Source: Sphingobacterium cellulitidis (GTDB lineage: Bacteria; Bacteroidota; Bacteroidia; Sphingobacteriales; Sphingobacteriaceae). From it: a stretch of 64,000 nt of DNA. This document shows, piece by piece, positions 27,104-36,258 of the stretch. The notes under the pieces were generated by a model, which did not search any database, had not been told where the DNA came from, and saw only the letters and a list, made by a program, of their open reading frames with translations. Numbering within the stretch: the stretch's first letter is position 1; each line of letters begins with the position of its first letter. A program made the translations under genes and the position numbers. The stretch is from NCBI GenBank assembly GCA_002245855.1, contig NOUX01000002.1:310001-374000 (forward strand). Reading direction: 5' to 3'.

Positions 27104-27150
27104 TAAAAAACAAAAGGTCGCCTGAAAATTCAGGCGACCTTTTGTTTTTT
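27104..27150 (+). terminator. Terminator of sucAB
   Basis: ACAAAAGGTCGCCTGAA (27110-27126) pairs with TTCAGGCGACCTTTTGT across a two-base loop, followed by six T. A and T runs on both sides. Confidence 0.9.
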
Positions 27151-27205
27151 GAGAGATTCTTATTAAGTTGTTCCAAATTATTATATGCACCTTCAAGGCT
27201 CCTAC

Positions 27206-28204
27206 ATGTTACGTATTTTCATTTGCGCTATTTTATTGGTATTCTCATTTAATTCTTATGCCCAAAAGATCGGATTAGGAATTGATTTTTTTGGATATGC
27301 AGACAACAGAGAATATGGAGCACAGTATACTATTCCTAAAACCTTCTTCGGTGCGACCATCTCCCCTAACGTTTATTTCCAAATTGAAGAAAACCATAGG
27401 ATTTATGGAGGGGTTCATTTCAATCAGGAATTTGGAATCAATACTGAGAATAAAAGTCGATTAAACCCTATTGCATATTATAATTACAAAACGGAAAAAT
27501 TTGATTTTGCATTGGGATTTATGCCTCGATATGAAAGGCTCAAGGATATCCCTCGAATGGTGCTTGCTGACACCTTGATGTATGATCGTCCCAATATTGA
27601 AGGAATGTATTTCAATTATAAAAATGAGAACTTCAAACAAACGGTTTTTATCGATTGGATGAGCAAACAAGGTTATCAAAATCGGGAACAATTTGTTGCA
27701 GGCATAACAGGTAAGTATTCCATAGGGAATTTCTATATCAGGAACGATGGAATGATGTACCACAATGCATTGACCAGCAATGATAGCATTGACGAACATA
27801 TACAAGACAATGCTGTGGTGATGCTTCGTTTGGGTGTAGATCTAAGTCATAAAACGGTATTTGATTCATTGACAATTGATGCTGGAGCAGCCATGGGATT
27901 TGATCGAGTGAGATCAGTTTATGATATGCAAAAAGCTTCTGGCTTTATCTCCAATGTATATATGGGCTATAAGCGGTTCTTCTTAGAAAATACCCTTTAT
28001 TTAGGCGAAGCTCTAAACCTTCCGAATGGAGATTCTTTCTACCATCGTAAAACCTATGACCGATTGGATATTGGATGGATGCCTTTTAAATCTAACCACA
28101 TAGAAGGAAAGTTTACTGCCTCATTCCATTTTTCACCAGGAAAAGTGGATAATCAACAGGTATTCACCCTGAGATATAAATTCGGAAAGCCAATCGTAAA
28201 TTAA
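27206..28204 (+). CDS. Putative outer-membrane beta-barrel protein
   Basis: The 332-residue protein is read from the ATG that begins MLRIFICAILLVFSFNSYAQ, a clear signal peptide; an ATG seven codons upstream (27185) would put a charged leader in front of it. The mature part alternates hydrophobic and polar residues with many Tyr and Phe, and it ends FTLRYKFGKPIVN, near a barrel-closing strand. Function is not recognised. Its TAA overlaps the stop of the convergent sulfatase-fold gene (28201-28204). Confidence 0.65.
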   Translation: MLRIFICAILLVFSFNSYAQKIGLGIDFFGYADNREYGAQYTIPKTFFGATISPNVYFQIEENHRIYGGVHFNQEFGINTENKSRLNPIAYYNYKTEKFDFALGFMPRYERLKDIPRMVLADTLMYDRPNIEGMYFNYKNENFKQTVFIDWMSKQGYQNREQFVAGITGKYSIGNFYIRNDGMMYHNALTSNDSIDEHIQDNAVVMLRLGVDLSHKTVFDSLTIDAGAAMGFDRVRSVYDMQKASGFISNVYMGYKRFFLENTLYLGEALNLPNGDSFYHRKTYDRLDIGWMPFKSNHIEGKFTASFHFSPGKVDNQQVFTLRYKFGKPIVN

Positions 28205-30129
28205 TTTTCAGCAACCAGTTTATTGTGGATCATTCGGTTGTTATACTGTTGCATAAAGGACTCTAAATGCTTCATTAGCGAGTCCTGGACTCCCAGCTCT
28301 TTACCTTTAAGATCATTCTCCAAGAACTTATCCGTTTTTAGATTATACATGGATTTTACTTCCTTATCTCCATAGGTCATGAAATAATCCCCCATAAAGA
28401 AGTTGTAAATATTCCCAATATTGCTAACCACAAAATTGTTTCTATCCGCTGACATGGCATCAAAGCCAAATGAAAAATATGGCTTATCATATTGCAAATA
28501 GTTCAATACGGTCGGCATAATATCAATTTGCTGAACTAATTTATCAGATACCCCTTTCAACTCTCCACCTGGGTAATAAAATATAATAGGTATGGCAAAG
28601 GAGTTCGGCATCGTATTGTACTCCTTAAAGTGAGTCATGCTTGCATGATCGGCACAGATAACGAACAACGTATTATTATACCATTTACTTTTAGAGGCAG
28701 TTGCAAAAAACTCTTTTAGGGCATGGTCAGCATAGCCTAATGGTTCATGGAGGGCTAATGTTCCTTTCGGAAATTTACCAGCATATTTTTCAGGAACCTT
28801 AAATGGATGGTGTGATGACAGCGAGAAAAAACTACTAAAGAAAGGCTCTTTCATCTGGTCCATTTCTTTCGCCATATACTGCATAAATGGCTCATCCCAG
28901 ATCCCCCAGACACCATCAAAGTCAGCATCATTATTATATTCGTTCTTGCCGTAATAATGTTTAATCCCGGCCAATTGCATATAGGCAGAGAAGCCCATAC
29001 TTCCATTGGGAGCCCCATGGAAAAAGGAGGTTTCATAGCCTTCATCGGATAACAACTTCGCCAAACTGGTAGTCTTATTTCCGGAATAAACCGAAAGCAC
29101 AAATGGCTCTCCAATAGAAGGAATTCCTGTGATCACCGAAGGCAATGCATCAATGGATTTTCTACCATTCGCATACGATCTTGTAAAAGTATAGGATTGC
29201 TGAATTAAGGAATCCAAGAATGGTGTGTATCCCTTATAGGTTCCATTATCTAAATCCTTATTGAAAAAACCAATATGTTCTTTACCAAAGCTTTCCAAAA
29301 TCAGGATAACGACATTTAATTTTTTGAATTCCGCCGAGTCTTTGGGCTGATGAACAACCGGATACATTTTATTCAACTCTTCATCCGAGAAGAAATGCTC
29401 CTCTTTTAGACTTACAGCCTTTAATGTTTTCAGAATGGAGAAGGGTGTATTCAGCACAATATTCATCTCCTCTGGTGATTTCACATAATCCCCAGCATTA
29501 CTCAAGGTAATCGGACGTGTACTATGTGCCCAGCCACCACGAACTCCACCAACGAATAAAAATGCGACCGTAAGCAAAAGAACCAATTGAACCGAATAAA
29601 ATTTCCAATTAAATGCAACCGGTGGTTCAACCCGAACTAAATCATATAGTTTGATCAATAACCAAACAATCAATGCAAAAACCAAGATTAGATACCAATA
29701 TTCTAAACCAAAGTCCAGAAATAGTTTCAACAGGTTTTCCTCATTGGCAAACTGACCGAAAACAGTTCCTGTTGTCCTCTTTAATGTAAATGGATAATAA
29801 GCGAAATCTATCAGGTTTAATGCAATGCCAATACTATTGCACACTACAAAAACCCATTTCGTAATCTTGGAATATACTCGATTATACTTGAATGGAATCG
29901 GAAAAGAAACCAGTAGGATATATAAAATATTAATATACAATAAGGCAACTATATCGAATTTAATACCACCAGCCATCATGGTCATCAATTCACCGAATGA
30001 TACCTGTGGAAACTGCGAAATATTAAAAGCGTAGAAACCTAACCTTAGAAGTGCATACAAAACCAGCATTAAGCCAAGGCGAATTGCCAGGGCTAAATAA
30101 GGTCTAAACCATCCTTTTAGCTTTATCAT
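28201..30129 (-). CDS. LTA-synthase-like membrane sulfatase-fold protein (copy 2)
   Basis: The 642-residue protein has about five N-terminal membrane helices (residues 10-200) and an extracytoplasmic alkaline-phosphatase/sulfatase-fold domain. Metal-site motifs are VILILESFGKEHIG (near residue 275), the nucleophile region NGRKSIDALPS (Ser where Gram-positive LtaS has Thr), WGIWDEP, and ICADHASMT. The family transfers phosphoglycerol or phosphoethanolamine to envelope glycolipids or glycans. A Gram-negative has no lipoteichoic acid, so modification of LPS, periplasmic glucan or another lipid is more likely. It follows its paralogue by a single base and is surely in the same operon. Confidence 0.88.
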   Translation of the reverse strand: MIKLKGWFRPYLALAIRLGLMLVLYALLRLGFYAFNISQFPQVSFGELMTMMAGGIKFDIVALLYINILYILLVSFPIPFKYNRVYSKITKWVFVVCNSIGIALNLIDFAYYPFTLKRTTGTVFGQFANEENLLKLFLDFGLEYWYLILVFALIVWLLIKLYDLVRVEPPVAFNWKFYSVQLVLLLTVAFLFVGGVRGGWAHSTRPITLSNAGDYVKSPEEMNIVLNTPFSILKTLKAVSLKEEHFFSDEELNKMYPVVHQPKDSAEFKKLNVVILILESFGKEHIGFFNKDLDNGTYKGYTPFLDSLIQQSYTFTRSYANGRKSIDALPSVITGIPSIGEPFVLSVYSGNKTTSLAKLLSDEGYETSFFHGAPNGSMGFSAYMQLAGIKHYYGKNEYNNDADFDGVWGIWDEPFMQYMAKEMDQMKEPFFSSFFSLSSHHPFKVPEKYAGKFPKGTLALHEPLGYADHALKEFFATASKSKWYNNTLFVICADHASMTHFKEYNTMPNSFAIPIIFYYPGGELKGVSDKLVQQIDIMPTVLNYLQYDKPYFSFGFDAMSADRNNFVVSNIGNIYNFFMGDYFMTYGDKEVKSMYNLKTDKFLENDLKGKELGVQDSLMKHLESFMQQYNNRMIHNKLVAEN

Positions 30130-30130
30130 C

Positions 30131-32011
30131 TTAATACTTCATAAAGTCTTCATACACCTCTTGATAATAAGCTTTAGCCATATTTAATAAGCTATCTGCT
30201 TTGACTTGAGGATATTGTTCATTAGAATTATAGTTTATTCGATTTCCTACTCGATCATAGGAGATAACTTCCTCTGGACTGATGATTCCAAATGCATCCT
30301 TTGAATTATAAAAGGCTACTTGTGGCATAGTGGAATTAAATAAATCCCGACTCCACTTATATCGATCCGAAGGTAGATTCAATTGATTCAACAAAGTTTT
30401 TGCAAGGTCGGTTTGATTTCCGATTTGATTAAACTTTTTCCCTCTGTACTCCTCTTTGATCACATCCCCAAAAAACAACAATGGAATATGGAACCTCTGC
30501 GGTCTTGAGATATCCCACTTCTCTGCTGGCAATCGATGACCATGATCTGCAACCAAGACAAACAAGGTGTTCTTATACCAATCCTTTTTCTTGGCCTCTT
30601 CAATAAATTGAAAGACCGAGTGATCCGTATAAAAGGCTGTACTCTTAAACTTATTTACATTATTGTCCTTACCATACTTGTAATCCTCATACAGCTCAAA
30701 GGGCTCATGGTTGACCAAAGTAAAAATACTCGAAAAGAAAGGCTGTTTATCTTCATCCAGGTCTTCGATCATTTTTTCAAATACAATATGGTCATATACG
30801 CCCCATGATGTTCTAGGCAGCAAAGGACTGAAATTCATGATATCCACTACCCTTTCAATTCCATGGGTCAACATGTACGATTTAAAGTTATAGAACTCAC
30901 TTTGTCCTCCGTGGTAAAATGAGGTAGTATAGCCGGCATTGAAAAACTCCTGGCCTATGGCAGGCATATTCTCATGCTTATCAATATACTTGATGATACT
31001 TTCTGGTCCTTGTGCTGGAAATCCACTGAATACTCCAACAATTCCTTTATCGGAACGGTCTGATGCTGCATAAATCTGATCAAAGAATACTCCCTTAGAA
31101 ATCATTTCTTCAAAATGCGGGGTGATACCTTTTTCGCCACCGGTAGACTCGATGAGATCAGCAACAAAACTTTCCAATACCAATAAAACAACATTCGGTT
31201 GCTTGGTCTTCAGAATATTAAAGGAAGAGTCAGGATTCTCAATAAATGCTGGTTTTATTTTTTCTAGCACTTCACCTTCCTCCTGGAAGTATTTATATGG
31301 CGAACGCATTCTTTGGTTCCGAGTAAAATATTCCCTTAATAATGCATAATGGGTATTTACCGCAGCATGATTATAAAAAGTCTTCGACGAAAAATACGCC
31401 TTACTAGGATTCAGTGGAGCTCTTCCAAAGCCGCCACGGATAAACCCGAATAAAAATAAAGCTCCTATGAAAATCTGAATGCACAGCTTCCATATAGGTA
31501 GTTTTTTAGGAAACTCAACCCCTTTAAAAAGCCTTAAGAATAACCAATAACTACCCGCAGTCAATAATACAATTCCCAATACTGGAATCAGTATCGGAGT
31601 AGATTCCGCAGAAGCAGCAGCTCCGGCAGCATCTTCAGCAATTGCATCAATCGCTCGCTTGGAAATTTTATCCCCCCATTCTCTGTAAATATTTACATTG
31701 GCAAAGGTGACAATCTGATAAAATAATAGAATGACAAAGGTGTAAGCTTTTAAAAGCTTCCGTTTCAGAGTTTCATTAGAATAATAATTCAACAGCAAAT
31801 AACCCAAGAAAGGCAATACACAGATATATGATGCTACAGAGAAATCGAGCGGTAGCCCATGAAAGAAAATCCTTAAAACATCGGTTATATTAGGGTTATC
31901 AAGCTTCTCCGAGAAAAAAATTAAAAATATACTGCGATCCAAGAAGCTCATCATTAGCCAAAAGCCGAAATAGAAGAAAAAGCCCCTTAAATCTTTGACA
32001 ACATTTTTCAT
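30131..32011 (-). CDS. LTA-synthase-like membrane sulfatase-fold protein (copy 1)
   Basis: A 626-residue protein from the ATG at 32011 (MKNVVKDLRGFFFYFGFW); the frame runs 21 codons further up but that part lacks family character. Five or so membrane helices come first, then the sulfatase-fold domain with VVLLVLESFVADLIES, the nucleophile region ASDRSDKGIVGVFSG, FYHGGQSEFYNF, WGVYDH and LVADHGHRLP. It is the promoter-proximal member of a tandem pair. The two copies differ clearly in sequence, so they may act on different acceptors or in consecutive steps. It is divergent from valS. Confidence 0.88.
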   Translation of the reverse strand: MKNVVKDLRGFFFYFGFWLMMSFLDRSIFLIFFSEKLDNPNITDVLRIFFHGLPLDFSVASYICVLPFLGYLLLNYYSNETLKRKLLKAYTFVILLFYQIVTFANVNIYREWGDKISKRAIDAIAEDAAGAAASAESTPILIPVLGIVLLTAGSYWLFLRLFKGVEFPKKLPIWKLCIQIFIGALFLFGFIRGGFGRAPLNPSKAYFSSKTFYNHAAVNTHYALLREYFTRNQRMRSPYKYFQEEGEVLEKIKPAFIENPDSSFNILKTKQPNVVLLVLESFVADLIESTGGEKGITPHFEEMISKGVFFDQIYAASDRSDKGIVGVFSGFPAQGPESIIKYIDKHENMPAIGQEFFNAGYTTSFYHGGQSEFYNFKSYMLTHGIERVVDIMNFSPLLPRTSWGVYDHIVFEKMIEDLDEDKQPFFSSIFTLVNHEPFELYEDYKYGKDNNVNKFKSTAFYTDHSVFQFIEEAKKKDWYKNTLFVLVADHGHRLPAEKWDISRPQRFHIPLLFFGDVIKEEYRGKKFNQIGNQTDLAKTLLNQLNLPSDRYKWSRDLFNSTMPQVAFYNSKDAFGIISPEEVISYDRVGNRINYNSNEQYPQVKADSLLNMAKAYYQEVYEDFMKY

Positions 32012-32032
32012 GTTACTAAAAAATTCAATCGC

Positions 32033-32040
32033 CAAATTTA
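32033..32040 (-). promoter_or_regulatory. Putative -7 element of the sulfatase-fold pair
   Basis: On the minus strand this reads TAAATTTG, a TAnnTTTG match 21 bases before the chosen start codon. This supports the shorter start for the first gene. Confidence 0.38.
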
Positions 32041-32144
32041 CATTTAATTGAAGATAGTAACAGTTAATTAACATTAAATTTTTAATTACTAAATCTAGGA
32101 TATTTATTTACGGCTAACAGGTGGGAAATAAGGCTATAAATGCG

Positions 32145-32152
32145 TATTTTTG
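32145..32152 (+). promoter_or_regulatory. Putative -7 element of valS (TATTTTTG)
   Basis: TATTTTTG fits TAnnTTTG and ends 27 bases before the valS ATG. The -33 region has no clear TTG. Confidence 0.4.
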
Positions 32153-32179
32153 TAACCTTTTAGAACATTAATTATCATA

Positions 32180-34795
32180 ATGAGCATAGCAAAAACGTAC
32201 AATCCAAAAGAAGCTGAAGAGAAATGGTATTCCTACTGGATGTCAAATGGATTTTTCCGTTCGGTACCAGATGAGCGTGAGCCATATACAATTGTAATGC
32301 CTCCACCAAACGTCACCGGAGTCCTTCACATGGGACACATGTTGAACAATACTATTCAAGATGTATTGATCCGCCGTGCACGTATGCAGGGTAAAAATGC
32401 ATGTTGGGTCCCTGGAACAGACCATGCATCCATTGCAACTGAAGCAAAGGTTGTCGCTATGTTGAAAGAAAAAGGAATCGAGAAGTCATCTATTACTCGT
32501 GAAGAGTTCTTGAGCTATGCTTGGGAATGGAAAGAGAAATATGGCGGTATCATCCTTAAGCAATTAGAAAAACTAGGCGCTTCATGTGATTGGGAAAGAA
32601 CCAAGTTCACGATGGATCCAGACCTTTCTGAAGCTGTAATCGACACCTTTATCAAATTCTATAAAGAAGGTTATATCTATCGCGGAATCCGTATGGTAAA
32701 CTGGGATCCTGAAGGTAAAACTGCCCTTTCTGATGAAGAAGTAATCCGTAAAGAAGTCAATCAAAAACTTTATTACGTTCGTTATAAAATCAAAGATTCC
32801 GATGAGTATGTGATTATTGCGACTACTCGTCCGGAAACGATTATGGCCGATACTGCCATCTGTATCAACCCCGCGGATGAACGGTATAAACACCTACAAG
32901 GAAAAACAGTTTTAGTTCCCTTGATCAACCGCGAGATTCCAATTATTCAAGATGAATATGTAGAAATGGAATTCGGTACAGGATGTCTAAAGGTTACCCC
33001 TGCTCACGATTTAAATGACTATGAACTTGGTCAAAAACACAATCTTGAAGTTATTGATATCCTAAATGATAACGGTACTTTAAATGAAAAGGCTCAGATC
33101 CTGGTAGGTGAAGACCGTTTCATTGCGCGTAAGAAAGTCGCTGTATTATTGGAAGAGGCTGGACAAATTGAGAAAATCGAAGACTATAAATCACAGGTTG
33201 GTTTTTCAGAAAGAACAAATGCTGCTATCGAGCCTAAGCTTTCCATGCAGTGGTTCTTGAAAATGGATACCCTAGCTAAACCGGCTTTAGAATATGTGGA
33301 AGACGGAACCATCAAGTTAATACCAGACAAGTTTTTTGCCTCGTATAAACACTGGATGGAAAACGTTAAAGACTGGTGTATTTCTCGCCAATTATGGTGG
33401 GGTCAAAGAATTCCAGCTTGGTACAATGAAAAGAATGAATGGGTAATTGCTAAAACTGAAGCTGAAGCTATACAGGAATTTGAAAGCCTAGGCAAATCAA
33501 CTTCTGGAATTCGTCAAGAAGATGATGTTTTGGATACTTGGTTCTCTTCGGGATTATGGCCAATGTCTGTATTTGACGGTGTAAGAAATCCAGAAAATCC
33601 TGATTTTAAATATTATTACCCAACAAATGATCTAGTGACTGCACCTGAGATTTTATTCTTCTGGGTTGCACGTATGATCATTATGGGACATGATTATACC
33701 CAAAAACCTCCATTCCGTAATGTATATCTTACTGGAATTGTAAGGGATAAATTAGGCCGTAAGATGTCTAAATCATTGGGTAACTCCCCTGACCCTATTG
33801 AGTTAATGGAATTGTACGGAACTGACGGTGTTCGCGTGGGTATGTTGTTATCTTCACCTGCAGGAAATGACCTGATGTTTGATGTTTCTTATTGTGAGCA
33901 AGGAAGAAACTTTGCCAACAAAATCTGGAATGCATTCCGTTTGGTAAAAGGATGGGAAGTGGTAGATAAGGAAGCAACTGATTCGCAAAAGATGTCAGCA
34001 AAATGGTTTGAAGCGAGATTCAACCAAACCCTTGTGGAAATTGAAGAACATTTTGCAAACTATAGACTTTCAGATGCCTTGATGGCAACTTATAAATTAA
34101 TCTGGGATGATTTCTGTTCATGGTACTTGGAACTGGTAAAACCTGCTTACCAAGCACCTATTGAAAAAGAAACCTATGAGACTGTAAAAGGATTATTCCA
34201 AAAGGTTCTGAAATTAGCGCATCCATTTATGCCATTTATCACAGAAGAATTATGGCATGATGAGATTTTTGGAGAACGCGATGAAAAAGATTGTATTATC
34301 GTTGCTGAATTCCCGAAATCACAAGGGTTCGACGAAAATATCATCAAAGAATTTTCTATCGTACAACAAATCATCTCTGAGGTTCGTAATATCAGAAATT
34401 CAAAAGGACTTTCTCCTAAAATAGCTCTCCCATTAGCTATCAATGCGACAAATATTGACTACAGTATTTATCAGGATAGTATCAAAAAACTAGCGAATGT
34501 TGAGGAATTAACCTTTGTAAAAGAAAAAGTTACGGGTGCCGTGAGTTTCTTGGCTGGTAAAGATGAATGTTATGTTGCTTTGGAAAATAATATCGACGTT
34601 GATGCCGAGAAAGAAAGAATCACCAAGGAAATTGAATACCTTAAAGGATTCTTGGTATCTGTAGATAAGAAGTTATCCAATGAGCGTTTTGTTCAAAATG
34701 CAAAACCAGAGATTGTAGAAAATGAGAAAAACAAAAAAGCAGATGCTGAAGCTAAGATTCAAATCTTAGTTGAAAGCTTGAATAGCTTAGGTTAA
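32180..34795 (+). CDS. valS: Valyl-tRNA synthetase
   Basis: The 871-residue class I synthetase has the HIGH-type motif PPPNVTGVLHMGHML (residues 41-55). The CP1 editing domain includes ATTRPETIMADTA. The KMSKS loop is GRKMSKSLGNSPDP (near 525). It has the DALMATYKLIWDDFCSWYLE anticodon-binding region and a C-terminal coiled-coil arm. It charges tRNA-Val with valine. It is a single gene with its own promoter and terminator. Confidence 0.98.
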   Translation: MSIAKTYNPKEAEEKWYSYWMSNGFFRSVPDEREPYTIVMPPPNVTGVLHMGHMLNNTIQDVLIRRARMQGKNACWVPGTDHASIATEAKVVAMLKEKGIEKSSITREEFLSYAWEWKEKYGGIILKQLEKLGASCDWERTKFTMDPDLSEAVIDTFIKFYKEGYIYRGIRMVNWDPEGKTALSDEEVIRKEVNQKLYYVRYKIKDSDEYVIIATTRPETIMADTAICINPADERYKHLQGKTVLVPLINREIPIIQDEYVEMEFGTGCLKVTPAHDLNDYELGQKHNLEVIDILNDNGTLNEKAQILVGEDRFIARKKVAVLLEEAGQIEKIEDYKSQVGFSERTNAAIEPKLSMQWFLKMDTLAKPALEYVEDGTIKLIPDKFFASYKHWMENVKDWCISRQLWWGQRIPAWYNEKNEWVIAKTEAEAIQEFESLGKSTSGIRQEDDVLDTWFSSGLWPMSVFDGVRNPENPDFKYYYPTNDLVTAPEILFFWVARMIIMGHDYTQKPPFRNVYLTGIVRDKLGRKMSKSLGNSPDPIELMELYGTDGVRVGMLLSSPAGNDLMFDVSYCEQGRNFANKIWNAFRLVKGWEVVDKEATDSQKMSAKWFEARFNQTLVEIEEHFANYRLSDALMATYKLIWDDFCSWYLELVKPAYQAPIEKETYETVKGLFQKVLKLAHPFMPFITEELWHDEIFGERDEKDCIIVAEFPKSQGFDENIIKEFSIVQQIISEVRNIRNSKGLSPKIALPLAINATNIDYSIYQDSIKKLANVEELTFVKEKVTGAVSFLAGKDECYVALENNIDVDAEKERITKEIEYLKGFLVSVDKKLSNERFVQNAKPEIVENEKNKKADAEAKIQILVESLNSLG

Positions 34796-34810
34796 TTCTC
34801 CAACAATAAA

Positions 34811-34846
34811 AAAAGCCTCCGTATTTTACAATACGGAAGCTTTTCT
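34811..34846 (+). terminator. Bidirectional terminator, valS / PepSY-like gene
   Basis: TCCGTATT (34818-34825) pairs with AATACGGA around TTAC, and AAAAGC/GCTTTT extend the stem past a one-base bulge. It lies between convergent genes. Confidence 0.82.
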
Positions 34847-34862
34847 ATTATGGATATATTTA

Positions 34863-35363
34863 TTATTTATCTACTCGCAAGAATTTACCGTCTAAATCGA
34901 AAACCAAATCAGTATCATTTGCTAACTCTACTGCCATTACATCAATTTCTTTATCTACAGATTTAATATTTTGTCCGGCATAATTGGCATTGATATACTC
35001 TTGAACAGATGCCGGTAATACAGCTAATGGAACAACTACGTTGTCTTTCGTACTGATTTCTCGCCATTCGCCATCCTTATCAAAATCTATTTCCGTCTTA
35101 TCTGATAAATCAACATCGAAGACAGTACCATCCGAAACAGGACTTTGTTTATTTTCTACATGTTGAATCGTCGCATTTGGAAAATGCTCTTCAATAAATT
35201 TCTTAGCAACATGTGGCAATACATCAGCTGGATTATTTGCAGGAATTGCTCCTTCCGTTGAACCTTCTGCTATCGCCGAATCGGCTGCATTTGAATTCTT
35301 TTTATTCTGATTATTACAGGCTAACATTAAAAATGCAGCTCCTATGATCAATAGTTTTTTCAT
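34863..35363 (-). CDS. Lipoprotein with two PepSY-like repeats
   Basis: A 166-residue protein. The chosen ATG (35363) is preceded by AAGGAGTAAGT, an unusually good ribosome-binding site, and begins MKKLLIIGAAFLMLAC with a lipobox Cys at 16; the frame extends 35 codons upstream without a plausible start. After a Ser/Ala linker, two related halves follow: VAKKFIEEHFPNATIQHVE...TEIDFDKDGEW and VQEYINANYAGQNIKSVDK...TDLVFDLDGKF. This is the PepSY-like layout of small Bacteroidota envelope proteins. Exact role unknown. Confidence 0.8.
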   Translation of the reverse strand: MKKLLIIGAAFLMLACNNQNKKNSNAADSAIAEGSTEGAIPANNPADVLPHVAKKFIEEHFPNATIQHVENKQSPVSDGTVFDVDLSDKTEIDFDKDGEWREISTKDNVVVPLAVLPASVQEYINANYAGQNIKSVDKEIDVMAVELANDTDLVFDLDGKFLRVDK

Positions 35364-35562
35364 ACTTACTCCTTTTTCAAACAAACAAGCATAGACAATT
35401 TTTGTTTGAAAGGAAAATTCATTAACCTCAATAATTAATATATCACAGGATAAAATGACCCTCATCATATTGGTTTAATATTTAAGAAAACTTAATGAAA
35501 TTTGATTTGTATTAGGTTATAAATTAAAATCTAGATTATCATGCTACTTAAATCATACTATC

Positions 35563-36204
35563 ATGGAAAATTTTCTCAAAACCATCAAAACCGCTGTTAA
35601 ACAGTGGTATCTGCCCTTAATCGTAGGTATTATTCTTATTGTTCTAGGGTTTTATGTGCTATCAACACCAGTAACCTCTTTTCTAGCATTATCATTTGTT
35701 TTTAGTATTTCATTTCTATTCTCAGGCGTCGCAGAAATTATTTTCTCCCTCAATAATAAAAATGAAATTGATGGTTGGGGTTGGTATCTGACCGGCGGTA
35801 TTTTAAATACCCTTTTCGGATTGTTACTATTGAGCAACCCAGCAATCTCTTTGGCAACATTGCCTTTTGTAATAGGCTTCTTCGCCATGTTTAAATCCAT
35901 CCAATATCTATCCTTCGCTTTGGACCTCAAACAATACGGTATTAAGAATTGGGGATGGATCTTATTCTTCGCCATCCTTGGAATCCTGTTTAGTTTTATC
36001 CTCCTATGGAATCCTGTATTCGCTGGACTAACTATAGTTATCTGGACTGGAATGGCAATTATCTCAGCGGGGATAGCATCTTGTATCCTTTCGTTTCAAC
36101 TGAAGAAATTAAAGAATATCTCCCAAAGGACACCAGAAGACTGGAAGAAAAGATATGAAGAATTAAAAGATGAATATTATCGATTCAAATCAGAAAATCC
36201 ATAA
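35563..36204 (+). CDS. HdeD-family (DUF308) membrane protein
   Basis: A 213-residue protein with six predicted membrane helices in three hairpin-like pairs, typical of HdeD/DUF308 proteins. Segments such as GIILIVLGFYVLSTP, WGWYLTGGILNTLFGLLLL and WIL.FAILGILFSFILLWNP show the internal repeat. The C-terminus is charged and cytoplasmic. E. coli HdeD is linked to acid resistance at high cell density; whether that holds here is unknown. It is a single gene facing the RND operon. Confidence 0.85.
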   Translation: MENFLKTIKTAVKQWYLPLIVGIILIVLGFYVLSTPVTSFLALSFVFSISFLFSGVAEIIFSLNNKNEIDGWGWYLTGGILNTLFGLLLLSNPAISLATLPFVIGFFAMFKSIQYLSFALDLKQYGIKNWGWILFFAILGILFSFILLWNPVFAGLTIVIWTGMAIISAGIASCILSFQLKKLKNISQRTPEDWKKRYEELKDEYYRFKSENP

Positions 36205-36215
36205 CAATTAGCAAT

Positions 36216-36256
36216 AAAAAGGGCCGGTTAATATCAGATATCAATCGGCCCTTGAT
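36216..36256 (-). terminator. Bidirectional terminator, hdeD-like / RND operon
   Basis: GGGCCG (36221-36226) pairs with CGGCCC (36246-36251), and the interior also pairs imperfectly. Flanked by an A run on the left and TTGATTTTT on the right, between convergent genes. Confidence 0.75.
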
Positions 36257-36258
36257 TT

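Noticed and set aside
32012..32074. A 21-codon extension of the first sulfatase-fold gene.
   Set aside because: It would cover the probable -7 element at 32033-32040 and has no family similarity.
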